64,000 bases of DNA from Marinomonas lutimaris. Lineage in GTDB: Bacteria; Pseudomonadota; Gammaproteobacteria; Pseudomonadales; Marinomonadaceae. Below are positions 19,392-29,351 of this stretch, piece after piece (position 1 is the stretch's first letter; each line of letters starts with the position of its first letter). Location of the stretch: assembly GCF_019426345.1 (NCBI RefSeq), contig NZ_JAHLLW010000010.1, forward strand, positions 103,583 to 167,582, written 5' to 3'. The position numbers were made by a program, and so were the translations under genes. The notes under the pieces are model-generated. The model was not told the DNA's origin. It ran no database searches and saw only the letters and a program-made list of their open reading frames with translations.

Positions 19392-21971
19392 ATGCAACTT
19401 CAAACAGGTACTTTTATAACGTCGGTAATAGATGAAAAACCGACGTTATCTTCCGCCTATGATAAACCGATAAATGCTTATGATGAGGCCTTCACGGAAG
19501 ATCGCCAACCGCGCGCACATTGGGAAGACCTTTTGCGCAACATGAGCAATCTCTCAAACGAAGAAATGCTAGACCGACAACGTCGTGCTCAGCGCATCCT
19601 TCGTGAAGACGGAGCTACCTATAATTTAACCAGTGACCCACTCACACCAAGTGTGTGGTCGCTGGACCTTATTCCCAACATTATTCCAACCAATGAATGG
19701 CTTGCCATCGAACAAGGCTTAGCTCAGCGCTCAAACTTATTCGATCTGATCTTAAAAGATCTATATGGTCCACAAGAATTACTGAAAAACGGCATTATTC
19801 CATCTGAAATTATTTTTAGTCATCCAGGATTTTTACGTCAATGCCACGGTGTGATGGTTCCCGGCTCACATCAACTTTTACATCATGCTGTGGATCTAGT
19901 TCGTGATCATACTGGCCAATTCCAAGTCATTGGCGATCGTACCCAAGCACCAAATGGTGCAGGCTACGCATTGGAAAACCGCACAGTGGTGTCACGTGTT
20001 ATTCCAAACAGTTTCCGAGATAGCCAAGTGCGTCGTCTTGCAGGATTTTTCCAATCCTTCAAAAATATGCTGTCTTCCCTTGCAAGCCAATGGACGGATA
20101 CGCCACGTATCGTCATGCTGTCTCCTGGCGCCTACAGCAGCACGTATTTCGAACAAGCTTACTTATCAAACTATCTTGGCTTTCCATTAGTTCAAGGCAG
20201 TGACTTAACAGTGCGTAATGGCGCGGTATGGATGAAATCCCTAAACGGTTTGGCTCGAGTCGATGTCATTCTTCGTCGAGTCGATGACGCCTACTGCGAT
20301 CAAGCCGAACTAAGAGCCGATTCTTTCCTTGGTGTTCCAGGTTTATTGGAAGTAGTACGAGCAGGTAACGTTGTGCTGGCCAACCCATTGGGCAGCGGCA
20401 TTTTAGAAGCGCCAGCGTTAGTTAAGTTTCTGCCAGCCATTAGCGAGTTTTTGACTGGCGAACAGCTCACCTTACCATCGGTAACAACTTGGTGGTGTGG
20501 CAATAAAGACGACTTCAACTATGTTATCGCCAATATTAATAACCTAATTATCAAACCTGCGATTCGCAGTCATAGCAGCAACAGCATTTATGGGCACACG
20601 CTGAGTGAAAAACAAAAACTCAGCACCATAGAAAAAATCAAGAAAGCCCCTCATCTCTACACGGCACAAAGTTATGTGCCAGGATCAATGTCGCCTATTT
20701 GGTTGGACGGAAAAATACAAGCCAGACCTAGCCTATTACGAGCTTTCACTATTGCTGGCCCAACAGATTACATAGTCATGCCCGGCGGTTTATCTCGTGC
20801 TGGCGAATCGCCAAAAGACACTATTGTTACCAATATGTCTATTTCAAAGAGTAAAGACACTTGGATCATCGCCGCAGAACCTGAAACACACACCACCTTG
20901 CTCAATGATCAAGTCTTGTTACAAGACGAAGCCTTACAATCAAACTTGCCAAGCCGAGTGGTAGAAAACTTATTTTGGATGGGGCGCTATGCAGAACGCG
21001 CAGAAATAAGTATGCGCTTGCTACGTACCATTTTTAAACAAATGAATGGCATTGATCCACTGCCAGAAGAAAGCCGTCGCATGCTACTTGAAATGGCCTC
21101 TACACAAACGGGCTGCTTACCTGGCTTTATGGAAGCGGATGAAAAGCTGCTAGCCAACCCAGAAGCTGAACTCGTTTCTATCATCACGGATGGCAGTCGA
21201 GCAGGATCGGTCAAAGCCAATCTGCAAGCCATGTTAAGTTGTGGCGAGCAAGTCAAAGAAATGCTTTCGGCCGATACTCGTATCATCATCAATGAGCTTC
21301 GTGACCACATTCATGAGCTAGACCGTGCTTATACCAATGGCTTGCCTTCAGCGCCGGAAGAATCGCTAGACAGCCTAGTTACTTCCTTATTGGCACTGTC
21401 CGGTTTGAATCATGAAAGTATGCTACGTGGACTTGACTGGACGTTTCAAGAAATTGGCCGCCGTACTGAACGAGCATTGCAAACAGCAACCTTGCTACGT
21501 TCCGCGCTAACCAAACCACTGCCATCAGGACCACAGCAACAAATTCTAGAATCTGTTTTATTGAGTGTAGAAGCCCTTATTTCTTTCCGTCGTCGCTATC
21601 GTAATCGTGTTCGTGTGGCTTACGGATTGGATCTATTGATGATTGATGGCACCAATCCACGCTCTTTACTTTATCAAGTAGAACAACTGCGTAAATACAT
21701 TAAAGAACTACCAAGAAATGAGACGACAACAGCGGGGCTCAGCCCAGAAAATAAAATCATTTTAAAGTCACTAAATGATATTCAGCTTGCCGATTTGGAA
21801 GAGCTTGCTAAGGTCGATCCAGACAGCCAGAGCCGTCTAAAATTAGAACAACTTATGACCGAACTACTAGATCAGCTAGAACAATTCACCGTCCTCATTA
21901 GCGATAAGTATTTTGACCATACCGCTGGCCCTCAGTCATTGACCGAAGCCATCAGAGGAACAAGTATATGA
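19392..21971 (+). CDS. Circularly permuted ATP-grasp / alpha-E fusion protein, set 2
   Basis: 859 residues. About 1-490 correspond to the ATP-grasp protein of set 1 and about 515-845 to the alpha-E protein (restarting at SRVVENLFWMGRYAERAE). So one gene does here what two do in set 1. The loop aligned with ESGGYG of set 1 reads RSHSSNSIYG, so the glycine-rich nucleotide loop is altered and the ligase may be inactive or use a different geometry. It begins 29 bases after the DUF2126 gene and overlaps the next gene by four bases. Confidence 0.85.
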   Translation: MQLQTGTFITSVIDEKPTLSSAYDKPINAYDEAFTEDRQPRAHWEDLLRNMSNLSNEEMLDRQRRAQRILREDGATYNLTSDPLTPSVWSLDLIPNIIPTNEWLAIEQGLAQRSNLFDLILKDLYGPQELLKNGIIPSEIIFSHPGFLRQCHGVMVPGSHQLLHHAVDLVRDHTGQFQVIGDRTQAPNGAGYALENRTVVSRVIPNSFRDSQVRRLAGFFQSFKNMLSSLASQWTDTPRIVMLSPGAYSSTYFEQAYLSNYLGFPLVQGSDLTVRNGAVWMKSLNGLARVDVILRRVDDAYCDQAELRADSFLGVPGLLEVVRAGNVVLANPLGSGILEAPALVKFLPAISEFLTGEQLTLPSVTTWWCGNKDDFNYVIANINNLIIKPAIRSHSSNSIYGHTLSEKQKLSTIEKIKKAPHLYTAQSYVPGSMSPIWLDGKIQARPSLLRAFTIAGPTDYIVMPGGLSRAGESPKDTIVTNMSISKSKDTWIIAAEPETHTTLLNDQVLLQDEALQSNLPSRVVENLFWMGRYAERAEISMRLLRTIFKQMNGIDPLPEESRRMLLEMASTQTGCLPGFMEADEKLLANPEAELVSIITDGSRAGSVKANLQAMLSCGEQVKEMLSADTRIIINELRDHIHELDRAYTNGLPSAPEESLDSLVTSLLALSGLNHESMLRGLDWTFQEIGRRTERALQTATLLRSALTKPLPSGPQQQILESVLLSVEALISFRRRYRNRVRVAYGLDLLMIDGTNPRSLLYQVEQLRKYIKELPRNETTTAGLSPENKIILKSLNDIQLADLEELAKVDPDSQSRLKLEQLMTELLDQLEQFTVLISDKYFDHTAGPQSLTEAIRGTSI

Positions 21972-22849
21972 GATACCGCGTTCGTCATATAACGGAATAT
22001 ACCTATGGAGCACCCGTGAGCTTATGTTACAACATGGCTCATTTGTTGCCACGAGACACACGCAATCAACGCTGCTTAAATCAAAAAGTACAAATTAATC
22101 CACCACCAGTTTATCAAAACGATGGCGAAGATTATTTTGGTAATCAGACGTTTTATTTTTCTATTCAAGAAGCACATAAAAAGCTGGTTATCGATGTCAC
22201 TACTGACTTCGAAATTTCGCCATTGGACGTACTGCAATGGCAAATGCAAAGCACACTGACTTGCGGTCAATTGCGTACGCAATTAAGCAATCCAAATACC
22301 CCTGAACTACGCATGGCAAAAGAGTATTTACTGGATTCACCGCAAATTCGCTGCTCAGAAGATTTAAAAGCCTACGCGCTAAGCACGTTTGCAGATGACA
22401 AACCGGTCTTGCAAGCCGCACTGGCTTTCACCCATAAGATCTTCACCGAGTTCAAATTTGACCCAACAACGACAACCGTTGCGACGCCGCTTGAACAAGT
22501 ACTTAAACAGCGCAGCGGTGTATGTCAGGACTTCGCTCATTTAGCCATTGGCTGCTTGCGCTCGGTAGGCATTCCAGCTCGTTACATGAGCGGCTATCTG
22601 GAAACCTTGCCACCACCAGGACAAGAAAAATTAGTTGGTGCTGATGCTTCCCACGCTTGGTTCGCGGTTTTTATCCCTGAATTGGGCTGGGTGGAATTCG
22701 ATCCAACTAATGACTTAATGCCAAGCGACCAACATATCGTCACCGCATGGGGACGAGATTATGCCGATGTCACACCATTGCAAGGTGTGATCTTTGAAGG
22801 CGGAGGTTCTCAGCAGCTTGCCGTGTCAGTGGATGTAAAACGAGTCTAA
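21968..22849 (+). CDS. Transglutaminase-like cysteine protease, set 2
   Basis: 293 residues, a stand-alone bacterial transglutaminase-like domain with an N-terminal beta region (about 1-150) and the triad Cys about 186 (SGVCQDFAHL), His about 229 (ASHAWFAVF) and Asp about 244 (WVEFDPTND). It resembles the N-terminal half of the DUF2126 fusion. Coupled to the preceding fusion gene through an ATGA overlap. It is the last gene of the run; a hairpin follows at 22877. It probably hydrolyses or rearranges amide bonds formed by the partner ligases, which is an inference from gene neighbourhood. Confidence 0.85.
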   Translation: MRYRVRHITEYTYGAPVSLCYNMAHLLPRDTRNQRCLNQKVQINPPPVYQNDGEDYFGNQTFYFSIQEAHKKLVIDVTTDFEISPLDVLQWQMQSTLTCGQLRTQLSNPNTPELRMAKEYLLDSPQIRCSEDLKAYALSTFADDKPVLQAALAFTHKIFTEFKFDPTTTTVATPLEQVLKQRSGVCQDFAHLAIGCLRSVGIPARYMSGYLETLPPPGQEKLVGADASHAWFAVFIPELGWVEFDPTNDLMPSDQHIVTAWGRDYADVTPLQGVIFEGGGSQQLAVSVDVKRV

Positions 22850-22876
22850 CGAAAAAACTAGGGAAGATACGAATAA

Positions 22877-22930
22877 GTCTTTGCTCGACATAGTTTGCTC
22901 GACGCAGTAAGTCGATGCAAAGACGCTTTT
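22877..22930 (+). terminator. Hairpin and T-run after the amidoligase operon
   Basis: GTCTTTGC-TCGAC (22877-22889) pairs with GTCGA-T-GCAAAGAC (22911-22924), 13 pairs with one bulged base. The 5' arm TTTGCTCGAC is repeated directly in the loop at 22894-22903. A short T run (GCTTTT) follows. It is probably the operon terminator, although the loop repeat permits an alternative, shorter stem. Confidence 0.5.
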
Positions 22931-23084
22931 ACTGCACTTTTTAATGAGATTTAAGCCAGTGCAATTATCGTACAAAAGCCATACTACATAGCATGTAGAG
23001 CCGATATAAGGTAAGCTTCGCGAAATTCTTGCATAACCTGACCTTTCAGCTTTGCACCTGCCTTTATAAAACATGAGAACATCT

Positions 23085-24464
23085 ATGAGTTTCAACAAAC
23101 TTGGGCTTTCTGCCCCCATCCTAAAAGCCATTGAAGATCAAGGCTATACTGAGCCGTCTGCAATTCAAGCTCAGGCAATACCCGCCATTCTTGAAGGCCA
23201 AGATGTGATGGCCGCAGCCCAAACAGGGACAGGCAAAACAGCCGGTTTTACCTTACCCTTGCTTGAAATTCTAAGTAAAGGCGAAAACGCACAAAGCAAT
23301 CAAGTTCGCGCTTTGGTATTAACGCCAACTCGTGAATTGGCAGCGCAAGTCGCAGAAAGCGTCAAAAATTACGGTCAGCATTTATCGCTTAAATCAACCG
23401 TGGTATTTGGTGGCGTTAAAATCAATCCGCAAATGATGGCACTACGTCGCGGCGCAGATATTTTGATCGCAACGCCTGGCCGCATGATGGATTTATACAA
23501 TCAAAAAGCGGTACGTTTCGATAAGCTAGAAATCCTAGTATTAGACGAAGCAGATCGCATGTTGGACATGGGCTTTATCCATGACATCAAAAAAATCCTC
23601 GCGATTTTGCCGAAGAAACGTCAGAACCTATTGTTCTCTGCGACCTTCTCTCCAGAAATCCGCCAGCTTGCAAAAGGCTTGGTAAACAACCCAGTCGAGA
23701 TTTCCGTTACGCCGCGTAATGCGACAGCGGTCTCTGTAGAACAGTGGTTACATCCAGTCGACAAGAAACGCAAAACTGAGTTGTTAATTCAACTTATCGC
23801 TGATGGTCGCTGGGATCAGGCATTGGTTTTTTCTCGCACTAAACACGGTGCCAATAAGATCACCAAACAATTAGAAGATGCTGGCATTCGTGCTAGCGCC
23901 ATTCACGGCAACAAAAGCCAAGGCGCACGTACTCGCGCTCTATCAGACTTTAAAGAAGGCCGTATTCGTATTCTTGTCGCGACAGACATCGCGGCACGTG
24001 GATTGGACATTGAACAGCTGCCTCACGTAGTCAACTTTGACTTACCAGATGTAGCAGAAGATTACGTTCACCGTATCGGTCGTACTGGCCGCGCTGGCGC
24101 AACTGGCAAAGCCATTTCATTGGTCGCTGCCGACGAGCTAGACCAATTACGTGCTATCGAGCGTTTGACTCAGAAGCTAATTGAACGTCGCTACGAAGAT
24201 GATTTCATGCCAACGCACATGTTGCCTGATACCACTCTAGATACACGTCCAATCAAGCCTAACAAGCCGAAAAGACCGCGTGAGCAAACCAATGGTCCAC
24301 GACAGGGTAATGGCGCAAAACAAGGTGGCAATCCAGCGAAACAAGGCAATGCGCCTAAGTCTGGCAATCGTCGCCCTAGCGCACCAAAAGCAGAAATGAC
24401 ACCAGGCCAAGGTTTACGCAGCAAGCCTCTAGCACCTGCGCGTCGTAACCGTAAACCAGATTAA
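23085..24464 (+). CDS. rhlE: DEAD-box ATP-dependent RNA helicase, RhlE-like
   Basis: 459 residues from ATG 23085; an in-frame ATG lies at 23073, but MSFNKLGLS is the usual family start. All helicase motifs are present: Q motif, [18 protein letters not shown] in [28 protein letters not shown] and [10 protein letters not shown]. The last 85 residues form a basic, low-complexity tail rich in Pro, Gly, Asn and Lys, as in RhlE-type proteins, likely an RNA-binding extension. The role is RNA remodelling, ribosome assembly or cold adaptation. It is monocistronic with a strong terminator 30 bases after the stop. Confidence 0.93.
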   Translation: MSFNKLGLSAPILKAIEDQGYTEPSAIQAQAIPAILEGQDVMAAAQTGTGKTAGFTLPLLEILSKGENAQSNQVRALVLTPTRELAAQVAESVKNYGQHLSLKSTVVFGGVKINPQMMALRRGADILIATPGRMMDLYNQKAVRFDKLEILVLDEADRMLDMGFIHDIKKILAILPKKRQNLLFSATFSPEIRQLAKGLVNNPVEISVTPRNATAVSVEQWLHPVDKKRKTELLIQLIADGRWDQALVFSRTKHGANKITKQLEDAGIRASAIHGNKSQGARTRALSDFKEGRIRILVATDIAARGLDIEQLPHVVNFDLPDVAEDYVHRIGRTGRAGATGKAISLVAADELDQLRAIERLTQKLIERRYEDDFMPTHMLPDTTLDTRPIKPNKPKRPREQTNGPRQGNGAKQGGNPAKQGNAPKSGNRRPSAPKAEMTPGQGLRSKPLAPARRNRKPD

Positions 24465-24493
24465 TTCTCATCAACTAATCTGCTAGAATAAAT

Positions 24494-24526
24494 AAAGCCA
24501 CAGTGAGACTATCTCACTGTGGCTTT
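24494..24526 (+). terminator. Strong terminator after rhlE
   Basis: A perfect 15-bp stem (24494-24508 with 24512-24526) with a 3-base loop, ending in a T-rich stretch. It excludes a longer upstream start for the small membrane protein that follows. Confidence 0.9.
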
Positions 24527-24574
24527 GCTTTATCTAAAAGACTATTTGAAACTCAACAACATCAAGGACGTGTT

Positions 24575-24988
24575 ATGGGAATAATCATTCTCCCTCTTTT
24601 TTTATTTTGGGTAATCTGCTTTCTTTTCTCGCTTCGAATCGGCTATGTCTTATTGAAAGAAGAGAAGCTGTTTGTCTATAAAATACTACCAACGCTAGCC
24701 GCCATTCTTCTCGCCATCATGTATATGAAGCACTCTATCAATCAGTTTGAAAGTAGTGAGTCGCTCTGGGCATTTGAAATAATATTTTTCTTCTTATTTA
24801 ACCTTGATGCTGCACTGCTATATTTAGCCGCATTTTTAGCCTATTTCATCCTCAAGAAACGCATTAAAAACCCATCAATTAAATCTCTCATTTTCATCAT
24901 CGCGCTCTCTATTTCATTAGGCACCTTGCTTGGTTCATTTAGTAGTGAGAGCTTTATGGAAGAACACAACATCGAACAAACACACTGA
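24575..24988 (+). CDS. Small membrane protein, first of a tandem pair
   Basis: 137 residues from ATG 24575, chosen because AAGGAC lies at 24564-24569 and because its start MGIIILPLFLFW lines up with that of the next gene. About four hydrophobic segments, with a short charged C-terminus ending in His. I do not recognise the family. It resembles its neighbour at 25035 in start, spacing of hydrophobic segments, the motif LWxFEI in mid-protein, and a conserved ending (GTxxxxFSSESFME here, GTFSNDVFMK there). The two look like a recent tandem duplication. Confidence 0.65.
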   Translation: MGIIILPLFLFWVICFLFSLRIGYVLLKEEKLFVYKILPTLAAILLAIMYMKHSINQFESSESLWAFEIIFFFLFNLDAALLYLAAFLAYFILKKRIKNPSIKSLIFIIALSISLGTLLGSFSSESFMEEHNIEQTH

Positions 24989-25034
24989 AAAAAACACAAA
25001 TAAGCACTAAATATTAAAACGATAGGATCAGATC

Positions 25035-25439
25035 ATGGGATTAATTTTAGGACCACTTTTACTGCTTTGGATTATTGCAGCTGGATTTTCAATTTATATG
25101 GGAAATACGCTATTAAATGATTACCAAATATTTCAAGCATACATGATTGCCATAGGGACTACTGTTTCATATGTTTTACTCAATTTGATCATTAGATACG
25201 GAAACAAAAAAGAGCTTTGGATTTTCGAAATTCCCTTCTTTTTCACGACCAACAAAATTAGCTTGTTTCTATATGGTGCATCTATATTCTTTTACGTTTG
25301 GGGAGATGCCTTAAAGGCCCAAGAATATGGCAATGAAATGATATTTGTCTTAAATTTCACTATTTCCTTTAGCGCGATTATAGGCACATTTAGTAATGAT
25401 GTTTTCATGAAGACCTTCGAGATAAAACGCACTCATTAG
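25035..25439 (+). CDS. Small membrane protein, second of a tandem pair
   Basis: 134 residues, four predicted hydrophobic segments, with start MGLILGPLLLLWIIAAG. It is a diverged copy of the gene 46 bases upstream: both have LWIFEIPFF or LWAFEIIFF near residue 68 and a GT...F...FM segment near the end. No signal peptide cleavage site and no known domain. AGGAT before the ATG is the probable ribosome-binding site. Probably co-transcribed with the first copy. Confidence 0.65.
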   Translation: MGLILGPLLLLWIIAAGFSIYMGNTLLNDYQIFQAYMIAIGTTVSYVLLNLIIRYGNKKELWIFEIPFFFTTNKISLFLYGASIFFYVWGDALKAQEYGNEMIFVLNFTISFSAIIGTFSNDVFMKTFEIKRTH

Positions 25440-25445
25440 ATCAAA

Positions 25446-25484
25446 AAAGACATCAAACTCTCAGTATGAAAGTTTGATGTCTTT
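25446..25484. terminator. Bidirectional terminator between small membrane protein and chemoreceptor
   Basis: Perfect 14-bp inverted repeat AAAGACATCAAACT (25446-25459) and its complement (25471-25484) with an 11-base loop, between two convergent genes, with A run on one side and T run on the other. Confidence 0.85.
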
Positions 25485-25489
25485 CCTAG

Positions 25490-27511
25490 CTAACTCAATT
25501 TATACGAGCTAATCTCTTTCAGTACATTTTCAAAACGCTGCTTAGCTTGCGCTGATCCTTCGTCGGTTTTATTAACCATATCCAGAATTCGTTCCGAACG
25601 TTCGCTGACATTCTGAATATTCTTATTAATTTCTTCAGACACTTGAGATTGTTCTTCTGACGCGGTAGCAACTCGTTCTATGGTTTGCGCTAGCTTCTCA
25701 ATAGCATCAAACAAGCCTTGCATCATGGTGACATTCTCAGTCACCACATTCGAAGTTTGCGTCGCCATGCTGGCACATTTATCCATGGATTGTAGAGCGC
25801 TCTTACCTGACCCCACCAAGGCTTCGATCATTGAACGAATCTCTTCGGTCGAATTTTGTGTACGCTGAGCAAGCGTTCTCACTTCATCCGCCACTACCGC
25901 AAAACCTCGCCCTTGTTCTCCTGCACGAGCCGCTTCTATCGCTGCGTTTAATGCCAATAAATTAGTCTGTTCAGCGATAGATTCAATGGTTTGTAAGATG
26001 CTGCTAATTTGCTCCGTATGACCAGTAACCGACTGCACCGCTTTATATCCGCCATCCACTTCCAAAGATAAATTAGCGATGGATTGTAGAATAGTCTGCA
26101 TCCGCGCTGAGCCTTGAGTGCTTTGCTCACGAATGCTATCAGTCGCTTCAGCTGAAGCTAGCATATCTTGAGAAATCGTATTGCTCGTTAGAGACATCTC
26201 CTCCACTGCCGACGCCATAAGATCAGTCTGATTAAACTGGTCCTTGGTTTCCTGTAACGCATTTCTCGAATAGCCACTCAGCACATTCATACTTTCTTTA
26301 GATTCAGATGCCATATCAACCATCAAATGGAAAGACTCACTCAAATGATCTAAATGAACGTTTAAGTATTGGATGATCTCACCCAACTCATCATGTGATG
26401 TATTTTCAATTCTGCCGACCAAATTACGATCTGTAGAGACATTGGATAAGGTCTGGCTAATCCGTTCGACACGCTTAGAAAGAGATCGAGTAAGAGAAAA
26501 TGCTAACCAAATAACAGGAGTAATTAATAAAATAAAACCAATAATCAAGCCATTACGATAAAGCTCGCTACGTGAGGTTAACGATGAACTAAGAATATTA
26601 ATCTCAGAGCTAATTTTATCCGCAACACCTTTTATCAAGCCTATCTTTGCTGTGGCAAGTGCAAACCAATCAGCAGGGCCATTCACAGAAGAAACATCTT
26701 TTGTCGCTAAAAAATCATTCGTAGCTTGGGTAACCGCCTTCCATTTAGCATCTTTCATAGCGGCATTCAGCAACGCCTCTTCTTTATCTGACGCCGTCAC
26801 AATAAAGTGCTCTAGCTGATGATGCTCATCTTCAATAAAGGCCGCTATTTGTGACTGACGTTTTAACGTTGTAGATTTAGCCGCATATACGCCATTTAGA
26901 GCCCCACGGTACTGACCTGCTCGCTCTTTCATCCATAATAAACTTAAACGGGCTTCCAGTGCTTTGGCAATATCTCGATTTCTGATATCCAAAATAACAC
27001 GCTGAATAGAGTTTAACGCTTGGCGGTTTACCTCAGAGTAAAAGTCAAAAGCCCCATTATCAGCCGCCAAAGCATCGACTTTTTGGCGAACCTGATTTTT
27101 ATCTTTCAGCATGTTTAAAACAGGAGTTCGTAAACGATTCAAACGCTCAGAAGTAAGCACCTCAAAAGCGCTATCATCTATATTTTTAAGCGCTGCCTCT
27201 GCATTGTCGGCTAACTTACGCTGCGCCAATAAAGTATCTTTTCCGTTGCTGCCTTTACTACCTAAATAACCCGCACTTAAACCACGCTCAACCGCAAAAT
27301 TGTGAGCCACTCCATCTAAAATAGACGATAACTTCACCATGTCTTCGGCGATACGACCTTCATGAACACGTTCATTTAAATCTTTGACTAAAAAACCCAC
27401 AATAATAATGGCAAACAGCGATGGTAAAATACCAACAATGGCGACCGAATGGGATACTTTTAGATTTGAAAATAAGGACACACGCCTCTCCTTGTCGTTG
27501 TTATTAAGCAA
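25490..27511 (-). CDS. Methyl-accepting chemotaxis protein with NIT-type sensor
   Basis: 673 residues. TM1 about 20-42; a periplasmic helical domain about 43-310 of the nitrate/nitrite-sensing (NIT) type, marked by [14 protein letters not shown] near 80 and [13 protein letters not shown] near 200; TM2 about 320-343; HAMP about 343-395; signalling domain to 673 with the hairpin tip [20 protein letters not shown] (around 530). It should bind a small ligand outside and drive CheA. NIT domains are linked to nitrate or nitrite in some members, but ligand assignment is an inference. No CheR-binding pentapeptide at the C-terminus. Confidence 0.88.
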   Translation of the reverse strand: MLNNNDKERRVSLFSNLKVSHSVAIVGILPSLFAIIIVGFLVKDLNERVHEGRIAEDMVKLSSILDGVAHNFAVERGLSAGYLGSKGSNGKDTLLAQRKLADNAEAALKNIDDSAFEVLTSERLNRLRTPVLNMLKDKNQVRQKVDALAADNGAFDFYSEVNRQALNSIQRVILDIRNRDIAKALEARLSLLWMKERAGQYRGALNGVYAAKSTTLKRQSQIAAFIEDEHHQLEHFIVTASDKEEALLNAAMKDAKWKAVTQATNDFLATKDVSSVNGPADWFALATAKIGLIKGVADKISSEINILSSSLTSRSELYRNGLIIGFILLITPVIWLAFSLTRSLSKRVERISQTLSNVSTDRNLVGRIENTSHDELGEIIQYLNVHLDHLSESFHLMVDMASESKESMNVLSGYSRNALQETKDQFNQTDLMASAVEEMSLTSNTISQDMLASAEATDSIREQSTQGSARMQTILQSIANLSLEVDGGYKAVQSVTGHTEQISSILQTIESIAEQTNLLALNAAIEAARAGEQGRGFAVVADEVRTLAQRTQNSTEEIRSMIEALVGSGKSALQSMDKCASMATQTSNVVTENVTMMQGLFDAIEKLAQTIERVATASEEQSQVSEEINKNIQNVSERSERILDMVNKTDEGSAQAKQRFENVLKEISSYKLS

Positions 27512-27602
27512 GCTTAGATTAATTCAAGCACTTTGCATGCCTAATACTCAAATTTTCTATTTGAAAATTAATTACTCATAAAAAGCGTGGTATATAAACA
27601 AA

Positions 27603-27624
27603 AAAACCACCCGAAGGTGGTTTT
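27603..27624 (-). terminator. Terminator after the cystine symporter gene
   Basis: AAAACCACC at 27603-27611, a CGAA tetraloop, then GGTGGTTTT at 27616-27624: a 9-bp stem with T run when read on the minus strand, 29 bases downstream of the stop. Confidence 0.85.
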
Positions 27625-27653
27625 AAAATAAAAGCAATCAAACTGCTTTGCTA

Positions 27654-29045
27654 TTAACTGTTTCTCAGCTCGGCTTCTGGAACTTCATCTTGTTCAAACA
27701 CACTCGAATCAGAATGACCAAGCCATTTCGACGTAATACTACCCGCGGTCATTGCACCATTAACGTTCACAGCGGTACGACCCATATCGATCAAAGGTTC
27801 GATAGAAATCAATAAGCCAGCCAACGCAACAGGCATATCCAGCGCAGACAATACGATCAAGGCTGCAAACGTCGCGCCACCACCAATGCCAGCAATACCA
27901 AATGAGCTAATGGTTACGATAGCAATCAGTGAAATAATAAAGCTCGGATCTAATGGATTAATGCCTACTGTTGGTGCAATCATCACTGCCAACATGGCTG
28001 GGTACAAACCAGCACACCCATTTTGACCCATAGTTGCACCAAAAGAAGCCGAGAAATTGGATTCACCTTCACCGTTACCTAGACGTTTAACCTGAGTATC
28101 GATATTCAACGGAATCGTTCCCGCACTAGAGCGAGAAGTAAAAGCAAACAACAATACAGGTAGAACTTTCTTAAAGTAGCGCAGCGGTGAAATGCCATTA
28201 AATGCCAACAAACATAAATGCATGACTAGAATAAGCGCCAAACCAACATAAGACGCCACAACAAAGTTAAGCAAAGTCAAAATATCAGAGACATCTGACC
28301 CCGCAACAACCTTAGTCATCAGCGCAAGAATACCGTATGGCGTCAGGCTTAACACCATACGAACCAAGGTTCTAACGATTGATTGAGCGACATCAACAAA
28401 ACGCTCAAAACTTGCCCCTAACTCTGGCTCAGTACGAGCAACGGTCACACCTGCCACGCCAACAAAGGCTGCAAAAATAACCACAGCAATGGTAGAAGTC
28501 GGACGACTTCCTGCTAAATCCGCAAAAGGGTTACCTGGGAAGAAAGAGGTAATCATATCAGCAAACGAAACATTCGCTAATCCATCTAAGCGAGTTTCCA
28601 ATGCTGCACCGCGAGCCATTTCGCGAGCGCCCTGCACAATACCATCGGCCGACAAACCAAATAAGTTACTGACGAAAACACCGATCAAAGCAGAAACCGC
28701 CGTTGTCGCCAACAAGATACCAATAATACCGCCAGACATCTTGCCCAAAGAGCCCGTGTCTTTAACCTTAATAATAGCGCCAATAATAGACACTAAAATT
28801 AACGGCATAATGATCATCTTCAGCAAGCTAACATAGCCATAACCGACGATATTCACATACTCTAATGTTTCGTTAGCTTCTGTACTGCCAACACCATAGA
28901 TAAATTGCAACGCAGCACCAAACGCCACACCAAGACCCAAACCAGTAAATACTTGAGTCGATAACGTCTTTTTCGCTTTTTGCAGTTTGAACAACAACGC
29001 GATTAACAAAGCGAACACCGCTAAGTTAATAATGGGATACAACAT
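27654..29045 (-). CDS. tcyP: L-cystine:Na+ symporter, TcyP-like
   Basis: 463 residues with about nine hydrophobic segments, of the sodium:dicarboxylate symporter (DAACS) family. The length and the start (long N-terminal helix followed by a soluble LFKLQKAKK stretch, then ALQFIYG) fit the TcyP subgroup for L-cystine rather than glutamate carriers. The family SSAGTIPLN serine-rich motif (near residue 305) and the GIGGGATFAALI segment (near residue 385) are visible. It would import cystine as a sulfur source, in keeping with the sulfate and molybdate uptake genes elsewhere in the window. Confidence 0.83.
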   Translation of the reverse strand: MLYPIINLAVFALLIALLFKLQKAKKTLSTQVFTGLGLGVAFGAALQFIYGVGSTEANETLEYVNIVGYGYVSLLKMIIMPLILVSIIGAIIKVKDTGSLGKMSGGIIGILLATTAVSALIGVFVSNLFGLSADGIVQGAREMARGAALETRLDGLANVSFADMITSFFPGNPFADLAGSRPTSTIAVVIFAAFVGVAGVTVARTEPELGASFERFVDVAQSIVRTLVRMVLSLTPYGILALMTKVVAGSDVSDILTLLNFVVASYVGLALILVMHLCLLAFNGISPLRYFKKVLPVLLFAFTSRSSAGTIPLNIDTQVKRLGNGEGESNFSASFGATMGQNGCAGLYPAMLAVMIAPTVGINPLDPSFIISLIAIVTISSFGIAGIGGGATFAALIVLSALDMPVALAGLLISIEPLIDMGRTAVNVNGAMTAGSITSKWLGHSDSSVFEQDEVPEAELRNS

Positions 29046-29351
29046 GGAGAAAAAACCTTAAAAAATAAGTCATAGAACACCGAACCTGTTCACCTAAACA
29101 TCAATCAACAAGTCAAATCGGCAAGTTAGCGCAATGTTAACAAAATGTTGACTAAATGGATAAGAAGGAAAAATGATTAACTTATATAAGAAAAACGAAT
29201 AAGGAAAAAACTTGAACGAATGATAAAACAAGAAAAGTCACAAATCGTCACACTTATTCATTTGCACTAATTCACAGATTAGACTTCTATTAAAAGGCGC
29301 GTAAGTATCTAGCAAATTCGGCTTTTAACGCTTATTGCAAGGAAGTAAATA
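29046..29351. other. Gene-free stretch between tcyP and the HD-GYP gene
   Basis: About 300 AT-rich bases between divergent genes. It should hold both promoters, but I find no convincing -10/-35 pair, palindrome or small gene. AAGGAAG at 29339-29345 is the ribosome-binding site of the GTG-started gene that follows. Confidence 0.5.

Noticed and set aside
24503..24574. Longer N-terminus for the first small membrane protein
   Set aside because: The extra part begins inside the rhlE terminator stem, and the ATG at 24575 has a ribosome-binding site and aligns with the paralogue.
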